Notes under the pieces: model-generated
What the model saw: the letters and a program-made list of their open reading frames with translations, nothing else
Databases searched by the model: none
What the model was told of the DNA's origin: nothing
Position numbers and translations under genes: made by a program
Part shown: one piece after another, positions 58,001 to 64,000 of the stretch
Layout: each line of letters begins with the position of its first letter
Position numbering within the stretch: the first letter of the stretch is position 1
Assembly (NCBI GenBank): GCA_018417955.1
Contig: JACTVC010000014.1
Coordinates: forward strand, 434,001 to 498,000
DNA length: 64,000 nt
Origin: Laccaria trichodermophora
Taxonomy: Eukaryota > Basidiomycota > Agaricomycetes > Agaricales > Hydnangiaceae
Direction: 5' to 3'

Positions 58001-59088
58001 GACGAGAGCCTGGCGGAAAGGGGGCGTCTCAACCTCACTCCTCAACCGTGAGGGGTATATCTAAAAATAAATCAAGGCCTGTTAGTGCACATCCAAGCAT
58101 GGATCATGTGAGTTAAGGGAGAGATGAGCAACGGCTCTGAGTCGTGTGTCAGCGGACACACGACTGAAGTTGTGCGCGTGCAACTTAGCCTTGGACGGTT
58201 TTCATTGGACTTGAGTAAACAACTTGTTTAAACTCGACAAATCTTGCAGTAACATATAGAGACCTGGGAAAATACATAGAGGCAGAAAAGCTGCAGATCC
58301 AAGTACTGAATACAAGGAACAGAATTCTTGGAGTGGAACACCCAGATACAACCACAACCATGGCAAATCTTGCAGTAACATATGCAAACCTGGGAAAACA
58401 CATAGAGGCAGAAAAGCTGCAGATCCAAGTACTGGATGTAAGGAACAGAATTCTTGGGGTAAAACACCCAGATACAACCACAGTCATGTCACATCTAGCA
58501 GCAACCTATCAAAAGATGGGAAAATTCACAGAGGCAGAGAAGCTGGTGATCCAAGTTCTGAACAAAAGGAACAGAGTTCTTGGGGTGGAACACCCAGATA
58601 CAATCTTATCCATGGGTCATCTAGCAGAGACATATTATAACCTGGGAAAATACCTACAGGCAGAGAAGCTGCAAATCCAAGTACTGGATGCAAGGAACAA
58701 AATTCTTGGGGTGGAACACCCACATACAACTGCAGTCATGTCAGATCTAGCAGCAACCTATCAAAAGATAGGAAAATTCACAGAGGCAGAGAAGCTGGCA
58801 ATCCAAGTTCTGAACAAAAGGAACAGAGTTCTTGGGATGGAACACCCAGATACAATCTTAGCCATGGGTCATCTAGCAGCAACATATTATAGCCTGGGAA
58901 AATACCTACAGGCAGAGAAGCTGCAAATCCAATATCTGAATGCAAGTCAAAGAATTTATGGAGAGAAACACCCACAAACAATCAATGCCATGCACCATCT
59001 AACAGCAACATATCATAAGGTGGGAAAAATCCTAGAGGCACAGAAGCTTGAGATTCAAGCTCTGAGAGGCATGGAGCAGTGTTCTTGA
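49095..59088 (+). CDS. NB-ARC/TPR NLR-like receptor gene, interrupted by mobile elements
   Basis: Coding parts: 49095..49172, 49231..49466, 49525..49842, 51213..52631, 58239..59088 (the copy of the target duplication at 51205-51212 is not counted twice). A short N-terminal segment (MSGARDLLAGAHHFV... and after an intron INIHHNYGN) is followed by GHTEIITKLKRHF and Walker A GMGGVGKT, Walker B YIMIFDNAD, a GNILITSRN box, a FPLAIDQAGAYI segment and MHPLVHTWGRDRL. The C-terminus has about 12 TPR units of 42 residues (GKYxEAEKLQIQVLDARNRILGVEHPDT). Such STAND receptors act in fungal non-self recognition and programmed cell death. The reading frame continues across each insertion, so the gene was intact before them. 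As sequenced it is not functional unless the elements leave. Confidence 0.85.
49835..51212. mobile_element. hAT-like TIR element (copy 2) inserted in the NB-ARC region
   Basis: Element 49843..51204 (1362 bp, about 717 bp without the nested copy and its extra 8 bp). The ends are CAAGGGGGGAGC and GCTCCCCCCTTG. Flanks carry GAATTACT on both sides (49835-49842, 51205-51212). Subterminal GGTTAGTTAGTCCAGC appears on both sides in the same orientation, as in the element at 19227. Inside is a 40-bp tandem duplication around CAAGCTGTCCTCACTTACAA (about 49988-50070) and coding-like segments. No transposase. Confidence 0.9.
50412..51064. mobile_element. hAT-like TIR element (copy 3), nested inside copy 2
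   Basis: Element 50420..51056 (637 bp). The ends are CAAGGGGGCCCCGGGAT and ATCCCGGGGCCCCCTTG, perfectly inverse. Flanking CCAAATGA on both sides (50412-50419, 51057-51064) is its own 8-bp target duplication. It includes a poly-G tract on each side (about 50460 and 50985). No transposase was found; one ORF (50720-50971) has no recognised domain. Confidence 0.88.
52000..52631 (+). repeat. TPR-coding tandem repeats, 126 bp per unit (left block)
   Basis: Five units within the receptor gene. Units 2-5 share long identical stretches (GAGGCAGAGAAGCTG, then ATCCAAGTACTG), far above what protein conservation requires. The array resumes at 58239 beyond the Ngaro insertion. Confidence 0.85.
52632..52761. 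repeat. Ngaro terminal repeat A1
   Basis: 130 bp starting CAATGACACCTAGGC, ending CGAGGTATGGCT; contains the GC palindrome GGCGCGGCGCGCGCC. Second copy at 53162-53291 differs at about one position. Confidence 0.85.
52818..53161. repeat. Ngaro repeat B1
   Basis: 344 bp, also present as B2 at 57895-58238 with only a few substitutions; contains CCTGGTTGAGGAGTGAG and its inverse CTCACTCCTCAACC, forming an internal hairpin. Confidence 0.85.
53162..53291. repeat. Ngaro repeat A2
   Basis: 130-bp direct copy of A1, directly following B1, next to the YR gene end. Confidence 0.85.
53532..54551 (-). CDS. Tyrosine recombinase of the Ngaro element
   Basis: 339 residues from ATG at 54551. It overlaps the RT stop as ATGA (54551-54548). 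N-terminal SAM-like region (STWKNYGSALNSYLNFV). Catalytic residues: first Arg in LFRLGEM, second in QSLRAGGATSLA (box II with Ser in place of the usual His), then IGRWASDAFKIYI with the W and the nucleophile Tyr. The enzyme would insert a circular cDNA by site-tolerant recombination. Confidence 0.88.
   Translation of the reverse strand: MIPATVRARQPHRDAWSRERLLRERAIALGQAVDNSTWKNYGSALNSYLNFVKLHDFPLDPTPDTLSLFTVYMCHHIKPGSVATYLSGICQQLEPYFPDVRTAHNSALVHRTLQGCRRLHGTPTTRKRALTLDDLETVVHALGDSSNYDDILFLAQLLTGFFALFRLGEMTYPDDPQLCDPRKVTKRTSVHFSDISFQFFLPGHKADRFFEGNTIVVRKNGRIFNPHKHFLAYIHARDNKFPFSSPLWLTSNGVVPTRSFFINRLRRFFNSDTAGQSLRAGGATSLAKNGVPPSIIQAIGRWASDAFKIYIRKNPVLIQALLFGQTACSTSSYIHALDS
54548..56420 (-). CDS. 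Ngaro Pol: reverse transcriptase-RNase H, with one frameshift
   Basis: The N-terminal part (56420-55986; LRPKYLRYNIWDGTNSF to NPDEAQFF) is in one frame and the rest (down to 54548) in another. The switch occurs at a run of six T near 56010, where five would keep the frame. RT motifs: LFKSDVAEAYQLLP (motif A Asp), FGGRGSGCNWIAF, catalytic box YSDD. RNase H: LTLFCDACLQGMGFW, FFFEALCVLSA, ILIYTDNNNTVAIF and LNSVADAISRHNFD (the D-E-D-D set). The frame change is either a mutation in this copy or a programmed shift. Its start overlaps the Gag end in another frame. Confidence 0.85.
56365..57855 (-). CDS. Ngaro Gag-like protein with zinc knuckle-type C-terminus
   Basis: 496 residues. Low-complexity acidic/polar N-terminal third (ARNSERSDERGD, NPRGTQPPGG), a nuclear-localisation-like NKSKRGNSPSP and SNKKRRVFE, then a helical core (VRQWIQNSRTAPLGF, LRDYGEYIEGHFSARI). 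The C-terminus has Cys/His clusters CNRFNSLNGCRNSAEDC, CHACKKCKC and HGQKDC, resembling nucleic-acid-binding knuckles. It probably packages the element RNA. Confidence 0.75.
   Translation of the reverse strand: MSEGHARLFAVPIPGNGLSSTLGSNAAGRGDEGQAEPSGENATARNSERSDERGDRTNPALSNEDVDGNQSNPRGTQPPGGNDKDPDVDDLDEPNSGGRPQLEEESIKYMDDVVDKFRKGEITKLKALSNIISILDFDPSRTNRAKDAAIEFYAKTLDKYAALASSAVKRGKHAQVGLQPNGLGSEQHELQDVDQDRAIDELVSQISRDSNKSKRGNSPSPSQYDNDSDEPSNKKRRVFESEMPWYNQEDEARQTGNKDCEESRRLLQLFARDYKVVRQWIQNSRTAPLGFPSSEWDNVIKGQAVNLDAVFSSLHHISTPKENVGRMGSTEISLGRSEPAKKVQTSGEWTSAWNATVKAIKFAFPHQEQELRDYGEYIEGHFSARIMSAHRKIILYDTAIRNEVGGGQNALLTDAHRFTRFFSAIVMPDGIESDHIRLGGKRSTGKITKSETCNRFNSLNGCRNSAEDCRFCHACKKCKCLGHGQKDCDVKEGSNT
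57895..58238. repeat. Ngaro repeat B2 (outer end)
   Basis: 344-bp direct copy of B1, forming the Gag-side end of the element and abutting the resumed TPR sequence. Confidence 0.85.
58239..59088 (+). repeat. TPR-coding tandem repeats (right block)
   Basis: About seven further 42-codon units of the receptor. Units from 58490 onward alternate between two subtypes (KFTEAEKL...NKRNRVLG and KYLQAEKL...DARNKILG), suggesting duplication of two-unit blocks. The last unit is partial before the stop at 59086-59088. Confidence 0.85.
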
Positions 59089-61010
59089 AATAAACATCTC
59101 CACACAATGAGAACAATAGCCAACGTCCAAGAAGCCTGGGAGACTCAAGTTCTTGAGCAAGCAGCACAGTCAGAGAATGAAACTTGCATTTAATACAAGT
59201 TGTTTTGAACCCTTTTATTAGCTGTTTGTCAATACCATAATGAATCCTTACAAAAAGGGTATACAGTGAAATGAAATTTTATTTGAATCCTCTGCCATAT
59301 TTGTATGATTAGCTAACTCACCCTGAAAAAACAATTTTCAAAATTCAAATCCAAAATAGCACATTCAAAAGAATGATTGTGATGACTTTTTTGAGAAATA
59401 CTTGAATTTTCACCTGTTGCAATGAGTTTGTACTTTTCATAATATTTTTCCTTGTACTTATGTCTTGTTATCTTTTTAAATCTGATCTTTTTAAATGACT
59501 TTTTCAATCAATAATTGAGTTAGTGTAAGTATATCCAAAGTATTTCAAACTTTGCTGTCCCATATTTTATCTCTACAATTGTTCAGCCCCTCAACCACTC
59601 ATGTGAGCCCTCCAATTTAATGCACTCACCAACTACTAATGTGCCTTATTGGTCACTGCAAGTTGCCTCAATTATCAGCATATCCAAAATAAGAGTTTTT
59701 TTCTCCAATAGCATTTTATTGACTTTGACACTTTCAAAAGAAAACAAAGAAGAAAAGAAATTTTCGAAGGCTGATTTTTGTGTGGCTCAGCACTTATGTA
59801 CTAAGAAGCTGATTTTATAAGGGTGTTGGTCTACTTGGTATGGAGGAAAATGTTTTGACAGTATATTCTGCAAAGAAAAGGTGTATCTAAAATTTATTGA
59901 TTTTTACACAGTTTTTTTTTTGTCCTCCAAATTTATCACTTGTTTAAACAAGTCAGCAGGAAACAATCAATACTTTCCCAATATTTGCCTGATATATCTG
60001 GAGTATAACATTCATCAATTTCTACACATAATTGATCCACATAAGTCAGGTTATTCACCTGAATTCAAGAGACACATTAAATTCAGTTAAATTTGAGAAC
60101 CCAGAGAATTGGTGAGGATCTTGAGGTGATCCAATTCAGTGAGATATGTGAGGTGGGCAAGCATAGGGCGAATACACCTTGAGGCAAAGGTATTGATGGC
60201 CACTAAGTTTGGTATTGATAGCACCGAGATCTATGATGCAATCAATGTTTGCACTTCACCTCATGTCACCTCTGTCCATGCTTTTGTGTCCACCCATGGG
60301 CTCCCTCATGATCTCATTGCACCATAATTATTTAAACCATGGAAAATTAAAGAAATCTAATTGATGATTTTCTCAGTCTGTTCAGATTGCAGCTTAGCAG
60401 CCAAGCATTATAGATTCAAGGGTTAGAACTTGGTGCATTGCCAGGGTGACATTTTTTCTTGGAACACACATAACTCTTGCATCACTCCCAACCAATGAGT
60501 ACAGAAAAAGCATGAGGTGAGCTCAATATACCTGATGACAAGTAACCACTGATATTGTGCTACAGTTCCAGCTAATGCTCATGTCAAGCATGCAGCACTC
60601 AATATTGGTCACTTTAGGGCCTAGACAGTGTCACACCTACATGGAAACATGGATTGGGCTTAGAGCTCGAGTTTCAAAAAAAAACTTGCCAGCTGTGAGT
60701 CTATCTTCACAGTGGCAGTTTTTATTTTATAGCTGTTCAGCCATGATTCTTTATTTTCCTTCATGTAATGTTCAGTATCTAGTCAATTCAAGTTGTACTA
60801 GTCTGGCAAGCAATGTTATGTTGATGAGAAATTGGGATCCATTGAAAGTAAAAATTTGGCTTGGGCAATGTGTATAAATTGTGTGGAATGTTAAATACAA
60901 ACACTGTCTATGTTTAGCTGAGGAGTGTAAGAGGGTAGAGATGATTTGTTGTGTTTAGACATTGTGATGCTATTCATACTGGTGGTTGCCACTGGAAATA
61001 AGGAAGCAAC
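59089..61010. other. AT-rich region without supported genes
   Basis: Low-GC, CpG-poor sequence. A plus ORF at 60139-60327 (ending HAFVSTHGLPHDLIAP) looks somewhat protein-like, but no family is recognised. Other ORFs are short and random-looking. Confidence 0.4.
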
Positions 61011-61030
61011 AGAGCAGGAGGTCTTATCAT

Positions 61031-62375
61031 TGCCCACCTAATTCCTGCAGGAATCCAGTCATTTCGGCAGATTCCAGTGGATTCCAGAGGAATGAAATTT
61101 GGCAGGGAGGCCTGCTATTTTCATCATTCCAGTGCCTTACCATTCTGGCAGAATTTGGGCATTCCAGAATTGACACCAGAATGTTCCATAGAATTCACAG
61201 GAATGGAATGCAACAGAATTTAGTCCTTTGTTTGTTTATTTTACTTCTGTTACCAAACAAATGCAACACCCTTTCCTTTTCACCCACCACCAACCATCCT
61301 CTTCCCTGCCACCTCCATTCCCTCCCACCAACCACATTGACAACAGCAACAATGATGATGACACCACACCACCCATCAATGGCCATGACAATGCAAACAC
61401 ACTAGGTGCCAGGTGGACAATGAGGCAATGTGGCAACAAGGCAAGGAGGCAACATGGCAATGGAATGATGATGAACGACATCTGCATCTCATGACCCATG
61501 TAATGACCACCCACTGCCCACAAAAACACCATAACACCCACAAAAACACCATGAACACCCACAAAAATACCACAGCACCCACAAAAACACCACAGCACCC
61601 ACAAAAACCACAGGTCGCCCATGGAATGACACCCACACCCACAAAACAATGCCCAATACCCATAACACAACACAACACCCAGCAGACATGACACCAACAA
61701 GGACAACAGCATGTGAGGATGACAACACATGAAAACGACAACACAAAGCAATGATGTGTTGATGATGCATGCCAACAAGACCACTCCCCCTTGCTGCTCA
61801 CCACTCCCTCCCTCTCCCTTACCTCACCCACTACCCACCATCCCCCTCCCCCTCCCTTACTCCCCCTCCTTTCCTGTTCACCACTCCCTTCCTCTCCCTT
61901 ACTGCCCACCATCCCCTTCTCCCCCCCCTCTCTCTTACTTCCCTCCCCCTCCCTTACTGCTCACCTACTGCCCACCATCCCCTTCTCCCTTCCTTACTCC
62001 CTTCCTTACTCCCTCCCCCCTCCCTTGCTGCTCACCACTCCCTCCCCCCTTCCTTCCTGATCACCACTCTCCCCCTCTCTGTAACTAAAGATGTAGTAGA
62101 GTAACTCTATGTAATTATGCAATATACTTCATTTTTTCTTTGCTTCTGGAGTTTAAGTGTCTCAGGGAATTCTGAGTGTTAAATTATCAGCATAAGGTCT
62201 GACTTAGTAGATTCATTTATGAAAATTGCAGACTGAACACTTGGCACACTCTTGTATCTTTTTTTCTATTTTGCTTTTACTGCAAATTCTGGTCCCATTC
62301 CTGTGGATTCCAGTCCCATTTCTGTGGATTCCTGTGGATTCTGGTGGATTCCTGCAGGAATGGGTGGGGCACTGT
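61031..62375. repeat. Putative TIR-flanked element with ATTCCTGCAGGAAT ends
   Basis: The left edge CATTGCCCACCTAATTCCTG (about 61030-61050) and the inverse of the right edge CAGTGCCCCACCCATTCCTG (about 62375-62355) are similar inverted repeats, and both contain the palindrome ATTCCTGCAGGAAT. Imperfect repeats of the GGATTCC type follow inside each end. A matching target duplication was not found. The inside is low-complexity. Confidence 0.4.
61500..62075. repeat. Low-complexity tracts: CACCCACAAAAACAC repeats and CT-rich block
   Basis: Tandem CAAAAACACCA units at about 61520-61610 and a C/T-rich tract of CTCCCTTAC units at 61790-62075. All long ORFs on both strands here follow from the repeats. 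Confidence 0.8.
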
Positions 62376-62449
62376 AAAGTACTGTCATCAAGGCCAAGTT
62401 TGATGATGCCAACATACCATCATCTTCAAAGACAGTTATCGGTAATGAA

Positions 62450-62767
62450 TTGCATCTAGAGCAGGAAAAACATGTCAAATTGGCCTCACATGAAATTCCG
62501 CATACTGAATCACCATCTACCACTGTGATGATAATGACTGATGATCAGGTTGAAGAAGTCAAGTGCTTCCTTGCAGTATGCACTCTGCCTATGTCTCAGT
62601 TCTTGCTGGAATTCATTGTGGTTGGTTGTAAGGGTGATGTCTTTTTGTTAGCTGTTAAGTTGTGGACAGACGACATCATTGAAGTGTTTCTAAAGTCTGT
62701 TTGGAATGAATTTACAAAGATGGACATCTTCATTCTTAGAAACCACTTCTGCCACTATCATCCATAA
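62450..62767 (+). CDS. Small ORF related to the one at 63432-63761
   Basis: 105 codons. The core VEEVKCFLAVCTLPMSQFLLEF and FLLAVKLWTDDIIEVFLKSV is clearly related to the minus-strand ORF 0.7 kb away, although the DNA has diverged. It starts from a TTG-type codon, so the real start is unknown and an upstream exon is likely. No known domain was recognised. Confidence 0.4.
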   Translation: MHLEQEKHVKLASHEIPHTESPSTTVMIMTDDQVEEVKCFLAVCTLPMSQFLLEFIVVGCKGDVFLLAVKLWTDDIIEVFLKSVWNEFTKMDIFILRNHFCHYHP

Positions 62768-62769
62768 AC

Positions 62770-63430
62770 ACTTCTCCATCAGTAGAATTCACCTCTTATT
62801 TCCTTCTTCTTGTGAGCAAGCATGGGGTACTTGTTCAATAAATCTTGATTATAGTGTTGAAAAATCAAATAAGTTGTGAGATTGCCTGATCAAGATGCTC
62901 CGCCTCCAGCATCCACATCCTTACACCTAAAATTAGCCTGAAATGAAATAAAAATAATAAGTAGATCAGCTTTATGATAGGAGGACAATAGGAAAATGTC
63001 AGCATCTGTAGAGATTGACCTGCAATCAGCAAACACAAATATAAACATACAACTACAAGTCAAATAGACCAAAGATGCAAGCCTCTGCAACCTAATTAAA
63101 CAAGTGCAGTTATGCAATTCCAACTGACATGAAACAGTGGACAAAAAAAAATAACAACAGAAGAAAGGAATACTTATACATCACACTCATAACATCTTGT
63201 GAACACATATTGATGTTCAATGCAAACTTAGAAAAAAATACATGTCAAAAAAATGGCTGGTTGTCATTTATGCACTTTGTCAAGAGTGACCTCCCCATTA
63301 CTTTTTCACACCACCTACCAGCCCTGTAACAGAATTTAAAGTATACAAGTTACTATATGGGCTTACATTTAGGACCAGTCAAATATTGAATTTAGTCTTT
63401 TGTACAAAAATATCACTTATAAAACAATGT
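62770..63430. other. AT-rich spacer between the two related small ORFs
   Basis: No supported coding sequence. Confidence 0.4.
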
Positions 63431-63431
63431 G

Positions 63432-63761
63432 CTAGAGAGTAGTTGAGGAAATGGTTCTTATGCCCATCAGCATAAACTCATTCCCTCCCTGCAATGATAC
63501 AGCCTGTAAGAACAAATCAATGAGGTCGTCCTTCCAGGTCTTGACAGCTAGCATGAATTGTTCATTGTTGCAACTGAATGCAATGAATTTCTTCAAGAAA
63601 TGCATCATGGGAGGGTTACATGCTGCCAAAAAACACCTCACTTTTTGAGTCTGCTCCCCAGAAGCAATTGTTGAGGCAGTAGGCAGAGCTGGTCTGAAAT
63701 GTTTTGGATGCTCATCAACAACCCACATCACGCCCAATGACAATGCCGAGTTTTGCTCCAC
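63432..63761 (-). CDS. Small ORF, diverged paralogue of 62450-62767
   Basis: 109 codons. TQKVRCFLAACNPPMMHFLKKF and FMLAVKTWKDDLIDLFLQAV match the plus-strand ORF in order and spacing. An intron may precede it (a CACCTG / AG-rich border at about 63760). Function unknown; conservation between the two copies at protein level suggests real coding history. Confidence 0.45.
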   Translation of the reverse strand: MEQNSALSLGVMWVVDEHPKHFRPALPTASTIASGEQTQKVRCFLAACNPPMMHFLKKFIAFSCNNEQFMLAVKTWKDDLIDLFLQAVSLQGGNEFMLMGIRTISSTTL

Positions 63762-64000
63762 CTGAAGTAATCACCAATCAGCTCACTATTTCGGTCACAT
63801 AAAGATCATACCCACTCTCTTATGCTTCCCTACATCCTAAACCACACTCAACACAACATTAGATATTGAACTATGTACCAAAAAAAGGTCAACATGCACA
63901 GCAATGGACAGTGGAGATTGGGATGGTGGGGGAAGATACAATGCCACTTTCACACATTGCGAATGGTCCTCCGCCTCCAAATTTATGCTAAGGGAACATT

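Larger units (their letters stand above)
52632..58238 (-). mobile_element. Ngaro-type tyrosine-recombinase retrotransposon (5.6 kb)
   Basis: Read on the minus strand: repeat B2 (57895-58238), Gag, RT-RNase H, YR, then repeats A2 (53162-53291), B1 (52818-53161) and A1 (52632-52761). B1/B2 are 344 bp and A1/A2 130 bp with very few differences. This split-direct-repeat layout is the hallmark of Ngaro elements. There is no target duplication: receptor sequence ending ATGTC resumes with AAATCTTGCAG. The element is CpG-rich, unlike its surroundings, which fits recent arrival. Confidence 0.88.

Noticed and set aside
52000..59080. Regular 126-bp repeats as a CRISPR-like array
   Set aside because: The repeats are contiguous, coding and eukaryotic TPR units; there are no spacers.
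61236..62104. Several long ORFs on both strands (up to 182 codons)
   Set aside because: They arise from CACAAAAAC and CTCCC repeats and have low-complexity translations.

Overview
The window looks like nuclear DNA of a mushroom-forming basidiomycete (Agaricomycetes). The genes are dense and cut by many 45-65 nt GT-AG introns. The families are agaric ones: APH-like kinases with a CPSD motif, F-box proteins, class 3 lipases, NB-ARC/TPR receptors and fungal small secreted proteins. Two nuclear tRNA-type sequences carry short introns. Species and chromosome cannot be read from the sequence.

Left part, 1-30.9 kb, is mostly housekeeping genes with local duplicates and relics. It holds an APH-like kinase (-), a LysM membrane protein (-), tRNA-Gly(UCC) (+), thioredoxin (-), an inverted repeat of about 1.5 kb, a second tRNA-like locus (-), a secreted repeat protein (+) and an OB-fold protein (+). 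A broken copy of the TORC1 subunit Raptor/Kog1 follows. Then comes an 862-residue protein that appears to combine a 2H phosphoesterase, a dual-specificity phosphatase, a polynucleotide kinase and an RNA ligase. After it lie two tandem F-box genes with a short TIR transposon between them, an SCI1-like RS protein (+), reptin/RVB2 (-), mitochondrial uL2 (+), GON7 of KEOPS (-) and a METTL21-like methyltransferase (+).

Middle part, 30.8-48.8 kb, is a duplication and decay zone. A block of about 3 kb (methyltransferase 3' end plus class 3 lipase) is repeated in tandem; the second lipase is broken. Next come a zinc-binding F-box gene, a member of an agaric family with a possible nuclease motif, a broken LTO1 gene, LINE ORF1 debris, and a dead copy of the kinase from the left edge, in opposite orientation 45 kb away.

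Right part, from about 48.85 kb, changes abruptly to AT-rich, CpG-poor DNA. It carries one large receptor gene (NB-ARC plus about 12 near-identical TPR units) split by three mobile elements. A hAT-like element with an 8-bp target duplication interrupts the NB domain and itself contains a second element of the same family with its own 8-bp duplication. A 5.6-kb Ngaro-type tyrosine-recombinase retrotransposon (Gag, RT-RNase H, YR, split direct repeats) interrupts the TPR array without target duplication. At all three sites the flanks imply clean insertion, and the receptor frame continues across the NB and TPR insertions. The last 5 kb has no convincing conserved gene: low-complexity tracts, an inverted-repeat pair and two small related ORFs.

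The points most worth following are the four-activity RNA-repair protein, the receptor with nested insertions, and the TIR element family with CAAGGGGG ends that carries host-like exons.
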